Source: Galbula dea
Taxonomy: Eukaryota; Chordata; Aves; Piciformes; Galbulidae
Length of the DNA: 64,000 nucleotides
Assembly: GCA_013399015.1 (NCBI GenBank)
Contig: VWZX01000877.1
Location: forward strand, 106,612 to 170,611
Reading direction: 5' to 3'
Below the pieces are notes generated by a model. That model was given only the letters and a program-made list of their open reading frames with translations, made no database searches and was not told where the DNA came from. A program made the position numbers and the translations under genes. Shown here one piece after another: positions 11,716 to 22,346 of this stretch; position 1 is the first letter of the stretch; every line of letters starts with the position of its first letter.

Positions 11716-13278
11716 GGCCTTCTGTTTCAAGGGCTTTGTTTTGAACCTGTGGAAGTTTGATTTTGATGTTTGCAGTCGTCTTTCTAGAGAAGCTGTTAAA
11801 TGAATCCTGTGCTGCAGCCTTCAGAGACAATATGCAATAGCTGTGTTGCTAATGAAGGTCTGTGGAAAGCATGAGCTCCACACCTCCTTGATTCACTTGC
11901 AGACCTTTTCCTCTCCTGATGGAATCAGAGCACCTTTGGATGTGGTGCGGCGAGGGCTGAGGCTCCTTGGCTGAGCTCTGCATTGTCCATTTGAGAGGAA
12001 AGGATGCAGAGTTTCACCCATTCCTATCTGTTTGCTGCTTTGCCAATCCTAAATGAATGAGAAGTGTTTGTTGTTGTGTAGCATGCTGAAGTCAGTGGGC
12101 AAGCTTTGCTCCCTTGCTCTCAGGCAGCTCATTTGCTCCATTCTCTCTTCATTTGCTCTGGCATCGAAGCTCAAAACACTGCAGAAGAGCCTTGGCAGAT
12201 AACAAGCAAATTTTGAAAGGATGAAATGTAATTTGATGCAAGCTTCAAAGTTCCAAAAAGAATGGATTTTCCTTCTTTAATACTTCCATATGTTTGTGAA
12301 GAGGGTGAGTAACAAATGGAAGGTTGCTCGCCTTCATTTGCGGGATGCAATTAATCCTCTTAAGAATGTGTCACTCCTTCATCACTGCCTTCCTCAAACA
12401 CTGAAGGATTCTTCCTGGCTTTAGTTCAGTTTTCCTGCCAAAAGCATTTCTCCAGCAGCAGTTGATGGTTTGTTCTCTAACAGCAGAGGTTTTCTGAAGG
12501 TGCAGCTGTGGTGCTGAGCAGCCCCACGGCACATGGGATGGCTGGAGAGAGAAGCAGGCCATGGCCACAGTTGGCATCTCTTCAGGAGGAAACTCTGCTG
12601 GATTTTTCACTCCAAGCTTCACACTCCAAGGTATGTGGGTGTGAATTGGGGGCAAAAGGGGAAACAGCATAATCCTTGAAGAAATGAAAAAGCATGTTGG
12701 GTCTCACTTTGGACTTCAACCTTGCAAAAATAAACTGGAGCTCTGTATTCCTTCCTGTTGGAATGGTGGCTTTGCAGAGAGGAGGAGACACAGAGCCATG
12801 CTCTGATTGTGTTTGATAAACAGAGCAGGTGCTGCCTGCCTGGTACCTGCATTCCCATTCCCTGGTGCTGCAGAGCCAGGAGCTGGGAAGGGTTTCCAGA
12901 TCCTTTCCTTGAGACTTGTGACAGAGCTCTGCTGTGCACCACCTCTCTTTGTTACTGGAATGTTCTTTTTATAGCAATAGAAATAACTATTTTTCATAAT
13001 GTTTAGCTCTTCTAAATTTAGCAGAGATTGGCTAAAATATTTGTGGGAGCTCATACCATCCATATGGACAATAAAGTTTGTTTTACCCCTGTGAAGTAGG
13101 CACCTGTGGCTCTGGGCTGTTCTGTGCATCACCTGTCTGTTACTCTGCAAATAAACAGGTTGGAGTCTCTTGCTGTATTGCAACAACCTCACTTCCAGGT
13201 GAGGGTCTTCACATAAATAGATCCAAGTGGTTGTGCTCCATGGATGGGCTGTAGGAGGCACTTTTATAGGATGCTCTC

Positions 13279-13679
13279 CTCTGAGGAGCAGCTGAGGGAA
13301 CTGGGCTTGGTTAGCCCGGAGAAGAGGAGGCTCAGGGGAGACCTTCTCACTCTCTGCAACTCCCTGAGAGGAGCTTGGAGCCAGGTGGGGCTTGGGCTCT
13401 TCTCCCAAGGGAAGAAGTGACAGGATGAGAGGAAATGGCCTCAGGTTGCACCAGGGGAGGTTCAGGTTGGACATTAGGAAAAATGTCTTCCCTGAAAGAG
13501 TGGTGAAGCATTGGCCCAGGCTGCCCAGAGCAGTGGTGGAGTCACCATCCCTGGAAGGATTCAGAAGCCATGGAGCTGTGGTGCTGAGGGCCATGGGTTA
13601 GTGGTGACCTGGCAGTGTTAGGTTAACAGTTGGACTCCCTGATCTTAGAGGTCTTTTCCAAACCTGACTGATTCTATGG
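13279..13679 (+). mobile_element. CR1 LINE fragment, sense orientation
   Basis: It starts at GAGGAGCAGCTGAGGGAACT, continues through GGAGAAGAGGAGGCTCAGGG and GGTTGGACATTAGGAA, and ends at the canonical CR1 tail with CCAAACCTGACTGATTCTATG. It is 5'-truncated and non-coding. Confidence 0.92.
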
Positions 13680-16417
13680 AAGGCAAGTGGACTGGGCTCC
13701 TCTCTTCTTCAGGAATGAGCTAAGCCAGATAAATGTTTGATTGTGCTCAGAGCCATTTATTAGTCTCAGAGCAGCAATAAACATTACAGGGGTAAACCTG
13801 ATTTGGTACATTTTAAAATACCCCTGAACAGATGGGGAACAGTAAAAGCCTAGCATCATTAGTTCTAGGTATTTGCAGAGTGTGCATGTCCCATTAGGGA
13901 CTCCTGTCAGAGCCAGGATAATAGCTTCTGTCTTCTCTGATGTTTTATGGGCCTGAAATTGTACTTAAAACTGTAAGGCAAGCAAGCACTGGAACTCTTG
14001 GCAGGGTGCAGAGTGGCTAGAGAATAGGGATGTCTGCATCCCATTACTGGTGTCACTGACCCTGTTCCAGAGGCTCTGTGGGCTCAGCACTCCCACTGTC
14101 GTTTCCCCCACCCTAGAACCTTGCTGATTCCTGCAGGCATGTCCCAGCCTGCCTACTGAGGGCTTGGTAGTTTTACTAGCACTGAAAAAACCTCTCCTGT
14201 CTTTGATTTCCAGTGAATGGAGACACTTCCACCAGCTCTTAGGACATTGGTGCTGATTTCAAGTGATGCTCCACAGCAGAACTGCTCAGGACCTCTTGTG
14301 AGCCACATCAAACCCAGCCAGACGTTTCCACTTCCATGTCTGTGATAAGGTCTGGAGTTGCTGAAACTCTCCAAACTTCAGGGACATTTATCATGCTGGG
14401 ATTATTGAAGCCAGACTACTGTCAGAATAAATAAAACATGTTTCCCAGTGCAACTCTAATTGTGATTTTTAGCCAGTTGTGTAATGTGCAGAACTTTTAT
14501 TTACAATAAATCTTCCAGTTGCTTGCATAAATGAATGAGATTTCATCACTTGTGACTCCAGGAGCAGGAGAAGTTAATGTGGCTGAATCCATTGACAGCC
14601 TAGCCTGGCTGTGTTGGCATCTCAGGCCAGTGAGGAGCAGAGCTGGCTGCTGTTGCCTTCCTCAGAGGGCTCAGCATCTTGCCTGGCACCTGGGAGCACA
14701 GAGACATCTCTCTCCCCAAGTTATTTTGCACAGAGACAGCTTCAGTTCTGCTCTGCATTTTAATGGTGAGTAGGCACAGGATCATCCCACAGGCTCCAGA
14801 ACTTTTGTTTCTCGTTCCAAACCAATAGCTGAGGTTCAGTAACACAAGTTTGGCACTTTTCAGTTGGATGTTTCATCCTCAGGGAGTTTTCACAGAGAAG
14901 TTTTAACATTCATTTGTGAGATTGCAACTGCTACAACATGGAAAGTTCCACACAATGAACACAAAAGATGCTGTCTGCTTGGAAACAGCTGCTGGCTTAG
15001 CTGTGCACCCCGAAATTAGCCTCAGATTGTAAGGCAAAGGGTGAGGATGTCGTGGAGAGTGATGGCAGGGGCCTGCAGGAGGGCAGTGGGGGGGCACTGT
15101 GGGCAGTTTGCAATGGAAAGTAGAGAAAAGCTGTTCGAGCAAAAGTTTTCAGGTGGCTTTTGAAGCTGGAGAGAGCAAATCAAAGGCTCTTGGCTGGGTC
15201 CCTGAGGCTTTGCAAGTTGCTGTTTCACACCCAGGCCCCTGTCACATAATTAGCTAGAACTGGTTTATATGGCTTCTTAAAAATGAACATCTTTTGTGCT
15301 TGTTTATCCAGGCTACCAGCCAGTCTGCTGCTGGCTCCACTGCTTTCTCTCTGGAGCAGCTCCTTTGAAGTCGCTGGACTTGCACTACATTAAGACTGGA
15401 GCACCTAGAGCAGAATTTCTCCTTTCAGCTGAATTGAGGGGTTTTGATGTATGGCTTCCGGTCACAGCAGCCTTCAGAAAGGTCCTGAGCAGTGTTTTGC
15501 ATGTGGTTATGTGATCCTTGTAATCAGGCTGCTAATCTGTGTCTCCCCACAAAGTCAGCAATTATGAGATTGAAATGTGGCCTGGGGGCTCCTTTCAACA
15601 TGTGATCCTCCTTACAGATGTAGATTGGCTGCCTGGCAGTATCAATACTCCCATTCAGCAGGAGTGCCTTAAGGACAGTGCTTTACGGCTGGATTTGGGA
15701 GGAATGGATGAATTTCACTGAGGTTTGCAAGAGAGACATTTGCCCTGCAGTGCAGTTAGCCTGTCTGGGCCTGAATTTTGCATGCTTTGAGGTTCTTGAG
15801 TGAGGAAAGCTTCCTTATGCCAAAAGTGTGTCCTTGCCAGTTCCTTAGGAAGAAAATCAGGGCATCCCCTATGGAATGGGGGGTGTTGAGGTCAGGTTAG
15901 TCCTTGGATGAGCAGAGATGCTCTCCACGTGGAAGCACACGTGTGTTCACCCAGGGCAGATGCCCCTCTCTTACTTCCAGCAGCCTTCCTCTGCTTTCTG
16001 TGGGGCTGCTCCTTGCTTGAGCCTTTTCCTTGTGGCATCAGAGTCTCCCTGAAAGCCTGGTGTGTTCTGCTGGAGGGCAGCTGTGCAGTTACACTGGGGG
16101 TGAGGGGAGGAAGGAAGAGGGACACCCCCCCAGCCTTCCTTGCTAGCAGTAACCTAGACATGTGTCCACCCGTTGTACAGTGAAGGATCATCAAAGCAAA
16201 CCTTGATCCCAGGCCAGATGTTGGGCAGGTTTTCAGCTGAAGGCTTGCAGCTTGCCCTGGAGAACCTCCCCTTCTTGCAGTGAAAAACAAGTTGTTACAT
16301 TCCTTGGGAGGCTTTTTCAGGACAGCAATTAGAGCTTGCATGAATGACTCTGAATGACTTGCTGCTGTTCTCCAAGAGGCCTGAAAGGAACGGCTAGGAG
16401 ATGCACTTCTCTAGGCA

Positions 16418-16475
16418 TGGGGTTGGACTAGGTGATCCCCAGAGGGTCCCTTCCAACCCCTACCGTGCTGTGAGC
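16418..16475 (+). mobile_element. Short CR1 3' tail remnant
   Basis: GGGGTTGGACTAGGTGATCC followed by AGAGGGTCCCTTCCAACCCC is the last part of a CR1 3' end in sense orientation. The tail octamers are decayed. Confidence 0.7.
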
Positions 16476-16599
16476 CTTCATCTGCAAAGCCTGGAGGGTT
16501 GCAGACTGTGCAAGGGACCCTATTCCAGCTCCAGGGAGTTGACTCTGGGGCCTGCAAGCCACAGTTGAAGCTGTTCAGTGGTTCTCAGTGTTATATTTC

Positions 16600-16766
16600 A
16601 TCTGCTTTGTGGATGCCCCATCCCTGGACATGTTCAGGCTCAGGCTGGATGAGGCTTTTGAGCAACCTGGTCTAGTGGAAGGTGTCCCTGCCCATGGCAG
16701 GGAGCTTGGAAGGAGACAATCTTTAAGTTCCCTTCCAACTCAAACCATTCTGTGGTTCTGTGACAG
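16600..16766 (+). mobile_element. CR1 3'-end fragment (TTCAGGCTCAGGCTGGATG type)
   Basis: It contains CCATCCCTGGACATGTTCAG, GGCTGGATGAGGCTTTTGAG and AGTTCCCTTCCAACTCAAAC, with a tail reading CATTCTGTGGTTCTGTGAC. This is a CR1 subfamily with a TTCTGTG-type tail octamer, directly followed by another CR1 fragment. Confidence 0.85.
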
Positions 16767-16767
16767 G

Positions 16768-17062
16768 GAGTTGGTCTCTTCTCCCAGGGAACAAGTGGCA
16801 GGATGAGGGGAAACAGCCTCATGTTGTGCCAGGGGAGGTTTAGGTTGAATATTAGGAACAGTTTCTTTACTGCAGGAGTGGTTAGGCATTGGCCAGGGCA
16901 GTGGTGGAGTCACCATCCCTGGAGGGGTTTAAAGGACATGGAGATGGTGGTAATGGCTGAGGGCCATGGGTTGGTGGTAACCTGGCAGCCTTAGGTTAAT
17001 GATTGCACTTGGTGATCTTAGAGGTCTTTTCCAACCATAATGATTGAGTGATTGTATGACAA
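16768..17062 (+). mobile_element. CR1 LINE fragment, sense orientation
   Basis: It abuts the preceding CR1 tail. Blocks are CTTCTCCCAGGGAACAAGTG, GGGGAAACAGCCTCATGTTG, GGTTTAGGTTGAATATTAGG, CACCATCCCTGGAGGGGTTT and TTAGAGGTCTTTTCCAACC, with a degraded tail (ATGATTGAGTGATTGTATGAC). Confidence 0.9.
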
Positions 17063-18229
17063 GGCCTGATCCTTGTGCAGGGTCCCAGCAGGGATCTCTG
17101 CCTGCCCTGGAGCTGCTTCCTTATACAGGAGTGCTCAGATCTGTTCCTTGTGACCCATTTAGCACAGAGCTCTGAGGCTGAACCATGACATTGAAAAAGA
17201 AAATACTTTCTGCTCCTTCAGAGGTAGAATATCACCAAATTCTCTGCCCTGGGATTTGAGGGAAGGAGACATCTTACTCTCTGACATCCTTCTCTGTCTG
17301 ATCTACAAACTGATTGGCAATGGTGGAATCTCTTACTGGTGAACAAGTATTTCCCAGTTTCCTGTTTCAATAAAGGGCATGAGTCTTATTGGTGCCTCAC
17401 TTTTTAGTGCTGACTGGGCCTGTGCCCACAGAGAATACTGGGCCTTCCATCCAAGTGTTAGCTTTGGAAAGACTTGAAGAGGCTGCTGCTCTCCTGGCTC
17501 ACCACATCACCTCAGCACTAGGGGAATGCTGCTTGCTTCAGTGTGGCATGAAGCCAAGCCTTGATTCTGGGAAAAAATAACTGTAACAGAATCCTCTGTG
17601 TGGTTGCCAAAGTATTTCAGAGATAAGGCCTGGAGAAAGGAGAATAATACCTGTTAGGAGTCAGTGTTTCCTTGCTTTCTGTCATTTGTGAGTTTACAGG
17701 GGTTGGTAATGAAGCTGGAAGGATGACAAGGGTCTGTTGGTGTAGAGGAGAACCAAGGGTTTTGGGTGGCTGTGGGCAGGTTTGCTTGGCTCAGCAGGCT
17801 TCAGGATTGGTGTAGAGAGGGTAACTCAGCTGCTGCCATCTGCCCTCTGGAAAGAAGGGTAACTGAAATTAAGGAAATGCTCACAGATTCCAAGTAAAAC
17901 ACCAAAAAAACCCCTGTTTTCCCACTGCAAGCACAATTTGGAGCTCAGTTCCAAATAGCTTTGGGACTCTCTGGGCTTCACAGGATATTCTGCTCTGAGG
18001 AGAATGGGAACAGCAACAGAAACATGAAGTAGGAAGCGTGAGAGATCCAGATCTTTGTGTCTGTAAGCAAAACAGTGTCAGCTTCTTTGTCGATCGAGGC
18101 ACAATCTCTTGCTGTCTGCTCTTGTGTAAGCTGCTCAACCTCACACCTTCCTCTGGAGCCTCTAAGGGAGAATAGGGAAGTAGCTGGATCTCATCTGCCA
18201 GAGCAATTCCAGAGGAGCTGGAGGATAAC

Positions 18230-19650
18230 AAACAAGTGATAAATAAACACAGCCTCCTCCCTGCACCCCGCCTGCTCTAGGCTGCATCTGCTCGGAGAAG
18301 CTGCAGGTTGCTCAGTGTGGAGTTGTTTGCACCAAAAGCAGATGTGAACACAACAGCCCCGGTCCTCCAGTGACTCTTTGCTTGCTTCAGAGCAAAACTG
18401 ATTCTTAGTTACACAAAACTTCTTCATAGCACGGCTGGGAGGCTGGGGGAGATGGAGCTGCTGTCTCAGGGGATCCCATCACAGCTTTCCAGTGAGATCG
18501 AGCTGTTCCCACATGGCTCCATATGTGCTCAAGGTGAAGATGGCAGGAGACATAAATCAGACTTTTGGTGTGAGCTCATCAGTTTGTCAAATGCATGGCA
18601 TATCTCCTTCGGTGGAGGAAGAAGGAAACCTGGCACCCATCGGAAACCTCTCCTTGCCAGTGCCTTAATGCAGTCAAGATTTACATTGTCTGCGAGGTCG
18701 TGCACTTAGCAGCCATTCAGATCCACCCACACCCCAAACCAGGGCTTTGAGTGGGTGAGAAATTCCAGAAGCATCTCGGCAAACACAAATGTTGTATTGA
18801 AGAGACATTTGTTACGCAAACTGTTTGAAAATCAGGGAACTGGAGAACAGAAGCAGGGTCCAGCGCTGGAATTCAATCTGATAAAGCTGCACAGGCGAAA
18901 CAATAAGAGAAGGGAGGAAGTTGTAACCACCCCCTCCAGCCTCTCTGGCCATCTGCATTCCTTCCCTGCTTAAGCATGAGCAGGAGCAGCCGTTGGAGGG
19001 GAGATTTCACCCTCTTCCATCTCAGGAGAGCCGAGAGGGGAGAATTTATCAAGTTTCATCTTAGGCACTTCATCTTTTGGTGCTATAGGAGAGGCAGAGT
19101 GGCAGCTGGATCTCTGGATGTTTGATATTACCACCTATGGTATTAAATCCAGGTTAACTCAACAAATTATTTATCATTGTCTTGCTCCTCGAGCAAAAAC
19201 AATGTGGGGAATAGGTATCTGAGCCTTAGATCTTTATGATTGATGTGCTTTTAGCGTGACAGGCCAATTTTGCAGGTCACAGGCTGTTCATGTACACAGC
19301 CAGAGGGTATTTAACGGAACATTCGTGCTGGTTGTTTATTCCTGGTGAAAACTGCAAGAAGTGGTTAGACTAACATCTGTCAGGAATGACAGAGGAAGGG
19401 CTGGTCCTGCCAGGGCCTGGATGGATGAGCTTGTTAAGTCTCAGCTCCTTTTGTTCTGCGATGGTTATCTCATACCAAGTTAGAAACTTTTAAGTGCCAG
19501 TTGGCAGCTAGAATTGAGGGGAGGACGTGACTTTGTGGCTAATACTAATCCTGACCGTTGCTGAGCTGGGTTTCATCCACCCATCTCTAACAGCTTTGCA
19601 GCCTCTTCTTTTTAGGTGGGCAGGAAATGCTTGTAAATGACTGGTAAACT
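18230..19650. other. Repeat-poor intergenic stretch, possible regulatory sequence
   Basis: No CR1 or simple repeat is visible over about 1.4 kb in a region otherwise rich in them. It has several AT-rich homeobox-like cores (AAATTATTTATC near 19164, TTTATGATTGATG near 19233) and a TGACAGGCC stretch near 19257. CpG dinucleotides persist more than in neighbouring introns. This is only suggestive. I cannot show conservation from one sequence. Confidence 0.3.
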
Positions 19651-20782
19651 GACTGAAGAGAGGCCAGGAAGGTGATCAGCAGTGGAAGTGAGGGGCAGAG
19701 TCTGATTTCTTTGATCCAGTGCTCAGCCCTGACAGGATTTGGTTACTGGAGTGAGCCCTGTTCGGGGGCAGGGTGATTGCACCAAGACGGGAGAGCAGCG
19801 TCCACTTCATCTCTGTGGCTTTGTAGAGCAGAAAGTGTAAAGGGCAACGCGTGGGCGGTGGGGAACAGTCCTGTCAGGATTTATGACTGCCTAATGCGTG
19901 TGTCCTGCATATCACAGTGCTTTGAGCCCATCTGATGTTAGCACAGCTGGAATCAATGGCTTAGCAGCCTAAGCTTGTGTTTCGAAACGGCTGTGCTCCC
20001 TACAACTCCCTGCTCACATCCCAGCAGGGTCATCTCCGCCTGTCATCCCATCCCCGTGACAGACACCGCGTCCCACACACAGCACCGGCTCTGCCGGCCA
20101 ATGTCCTGACTCCCTGTGGAGGGGGAACAGCTCTGTGATGGTGTTGACGTAGAGTTGGGGTTCACCGGGAAGCAGTCTGCATACGCAGAATGCGACGGGA
20201 GAGGAGAAGGGTGGAGCTGGAGTTTGGCAGTGAGGATGTGCTTGCAGGGGCAGACAGCACTGTGGTCTTCTGTGTGGTTCAGAACAGAGGTAGCATCAGT
20301 ACAACACACCTAAATAGTCCAGGAAAATGCTAAACTTTCCCAGTTCCTAAACCTTTCCTAGAAATAATGCCTTTCCTTGGTATCTTGGTAATGGATTTCT
20401 TGCTCTGTGGGTATCACCTGTATCTTGGCTTGTAAAAGGGGCAGCAATCGCAGAGCAGAAACCGTTCCTTGTCTTACAAGACTTGCTAATGAATTTCTAG
20501 CTTGTTTTCCTCTGCCTTTCTTTCCCTTCTGCACAGGCTGCTCCATCCCAGTGCTAGCAGGTGGATGAATAGGAGCTGGGTGCAGTGTTCACCTCAACAG
20601 GGCCCAGCCTGATCCGCATGAGGTGCTGGGACAACTGCTTTGTTCAGGAGATTCTCCCAACTCCCATCTTCTAAAGGGGGGAAAACTCCCTCTGAAAGAA
20701 GCCAACCAACCTCCCAGAAACTTCAGGGAGAACAAAATGTAAAATTGAGATTTAAAAGTTGCTGGTTAAAAAACCCCAACTC

Positions 20783-21238
20783 ATAGAATCATTAAGGTTG
20801 GAAAAGATCTCTAACATCACTGAGTGATCCAACTGTCAGCCCAACACGCCCACGGCCACTAAGTCATGGCCCTAAGTGCCATATCTACACATTCTTTGAG
20901 TCCCTCCAGGGATGTGACTCCACCACTGCCCTAGGCAGCCTGGGCCAATGCTTCACCACTCTTGCAGTAAAGCAATTGTTCCCAATATCCAACCTAAACG
21001 TCCCCTGGCACAGCTTGAGGCTGTTTCCTCTTGTTCTGTCATACATTATTTGGAAGAAGAGCCCAAGCCCCACCTGGCTCCAGCCTCCTTTCAGGGAGTT
21101 GCAGAGAGCCAGAAGGTTTCCCCTGAGCCTCCTCTTCTCCAGGCTAACCAAGCCCAGTTCCCTCAGCTGCTCCTCACAACACTTGTGCCCTAGACCCTTC
21201 CCCAGCTTCACTGCCCCTCTCTGGATGCTCCTGCCCCT
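20783..21238 (-). mobile_element. CR1 LINE fragment abutting the CRTC1 CpG island
   Basis: Tail CATAGAATCATTAAGGTTGG is followed by the reverse-complement CR1 blocks to CTTCCCCAGCTTCACTGCCC and CTCTCTGGATGCTCC, where it stops. The truncated 5' end of the element lies about 16 bases from an ETS-like site in the CpG island, so the insertion bounds the promoter on its upstream side. Confidence 0.93.
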
Positions 21239-21405
21239 AAAAGAGTTGGGATTCACTTCCGACAGCGCGCATGCATGCTCCCACTGCACGCACGCACGCC
21301 GCCGGGTGAAGCCCTTACCCCGCGCAGGCGCGCCGCCGGCCCCCTCCTCGTTTGTCCCCCTGCAGCGGTGCCGCGCATGCTCCCCTCCGCCCCCTCACCG
21401 CCTCC

Positions 21406-21593
21406 NNNNNNNNNNNNNNNNNNNNNNNNNNNNNNNNNNNNNNNNNNNNNNNNNNNNNNNNNNNNNNNNNNNNNNNNNNNNNNNNNNNNNNNNNNNNNNN
21501 NNNNNNNNNNNNNNNNNNNNNNNNNNNNNNNNNNNNNNNNNNNNNNNNNNNNNNNNNNNNNNNNNNNNNNNNNNNNNNNNNNNNNNNNNNNNN
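21406..21593. other. CRTC1: Assembly gap (188 N), likely hides CRTC1 exon 1
   Basis: The N run is bordered by GC-rich sequence on both sides (CCTCACCGCCTCC on the left, CCCCCTGGCGGGGGCGAG on the right). CRTC1 exon 1 should encode about 42 residues (126 bases) of CREB-binding domain. I find no match to it in the visible sequence of the window. The gap lies within the CpG island, so loss of this GC-rich exon during assembly is the simplest explanation. The stated gap length may not be the real one. Confidence 0.6.
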
Positions 21594-21763
21594 CCCCCTG
21601 GCGGGGGCGAGAGGCTCCCCCCTCCGGTTCCGTTACACCCCCCCCACCTTCTCCGTTTTCCCGGTACCGAAGCATCCTCCGGAGAGCGGCACCTGCTGCC
21701 GGGCGGGATAGGCCTGGGCGGCGGGAGCAGGTGTGCTCGCTAGGGCCCCGGGGCAGGGCCTGG

Positions 21764-21787
21764 TCTGTGTGTGTGTGTGTGTGTGTA
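21764..21787. repeat. (GT)n microsatellite
   Basis: About eleven GT units lie just downstream of the CpG-island core. Confidence 0.95.
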
Positions 21788-21920
21788 TGGGGGCGTTGGA
21801 GTCTCCGGTTCGCCCTGGGTAGGCCCCTCACGTTTCCGCCGGAGCGGGCCCGGCGGGGGGGGGGCTGCTCTCGACTGTACTGGGCCGGAGCCTCTTCCCT
21901 GGGACGACTGTGGGGAGGGT

Positions 21921-22150
21921 CCTGGTTCCTCAGCCGGGCCCGGGGGGAGGTCCCGGTACGTCAGCTGGGCCTGAGATAAGAGTCCCCGGTTCCTCACCCC
22001 AAGACAGGCCCAGCTCTGAGGGAGGTCTCTGGGCCCCGTTCATCAGGCTCTAAGAGAGGTCACTGGTTCGTTATGCAGGTCTGGGATAGGGTCTCTGGTT
22101 CGTCACCCCAAGATGGGCCCAGGTCTGAGGGAGGGTTCCTGGTGTTCAGA
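21921..22150. repeat. Degenerate GC-rich minisatellite
   Basis: Successive units begin with a CCGGTTC/CTGGTTC motif followed by CAGG/TGGGCC and a GAGGTC-type ending. They begin near 21921, 21952, 21984, 22028, 22062 and 22094, so unit lengths are about 31 to 44 bases. The two longest units (from 21984 and 22094) both contain TTC.TCACCCCAAGA and TCTGAGGGAGG. This points to a higher-order period of about 110 bases. It lies in the presumed first intron of CRTC1, at the edge of the CpG island. Confidence 0.75.
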
Positions 22151-22220
22151 CCAGGGTGGTGGGTTCCCAGCCTTACACCTCCAGAGCGCTTCCCTTAAGG
22201 CCTTGTAGAACATCCCCTGC

Positions 22221-22346
22221 AGCGTCAAGGGTGGCAGGGTAAGGTCCTGCCTCAAGCACGGCAGGTAGAGGCTGCGTTTGGACAGGCAAAGCCCAAGATC
22301 GTGCAGATAAAGCCCAGCTTTGGGCAGGTAGAGCCTGGATTTCCCA
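22221..22346. repeat. 21-bp minisatellite, about six units
   Basis: Units start at 22221, 22242, 22263, 22284, 22305 and 22326, exactly 21 bases apart. The last four are clearest (AGGTAGAGGCTGCGTTTGGAC, AGGCAAAGCCCAAGATCGTGC and relatives). Because 21 is a multiple of three, the minus strand reads as repeating seven-residue blocks (LYLPKAG, LYLHDLG, LCLSKRS, LYLPCLR) within an open frame from 22495 to 22103. I do not call that frame a gene. Confidence 0.85.

Larger units (their letters stand above)
11716..20780. other. Intergenic region between KLHL26 and CRTC1
   Basis: About 9 kb with no recognisable gene. It holds CR1 copies at 13279-13679, 16418-16475, 16600-16766 and 16768-17062, while the rest is unique sequence. 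The part from about 18230 to 19650 lacks recognisable repeats and is listed separately. Reading frames here are short and match nothing I recognise. Confidence 0.8.
21245..22000 (+). promoter_or_regulatory. CRTC1: CpG island, probable CRTC1 promoter and exon 1 region
   Basis: GC and CpG content rise sharply at about 21245 and fall away after about 22000, while the flanks are CpG-poor. The upstream part contains an ETS/GABP-like site, CACTTCCG (21254-21261). It also has three NRF1-like cores: GCGCATGC at 21267-21274, GCGCAGGCGC at 21322-21331 and GCGCATGC at 21373-21380. No TATA box is seen, so this looks like a dispersed CpG-island promoter. A 188-base N gap sits in the middle. Its position about 20 kb upstream of CRTC1 exon 2, and the absence of any other gene, make it the best candidate for the CRTC1 start. 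Confidence 0.75.

Noticed and set aside
12716..13594. Minus-strand 292-codon frame, one of the longest in the window
   Set aside because: Its first half is the antisense of a CR1 3' region, whose reading frames stay open in many copies here. The rest has no recognisable domain.
14426..14510. Clustered AATAAA hexamers as the KLHL26 polyadenylation site
   Set aside because: This would need a 4 kb UTR crossing a CR1 copy. Nearer signals at 10914 and 11688 are simpler, though a long UTR is not excluded.
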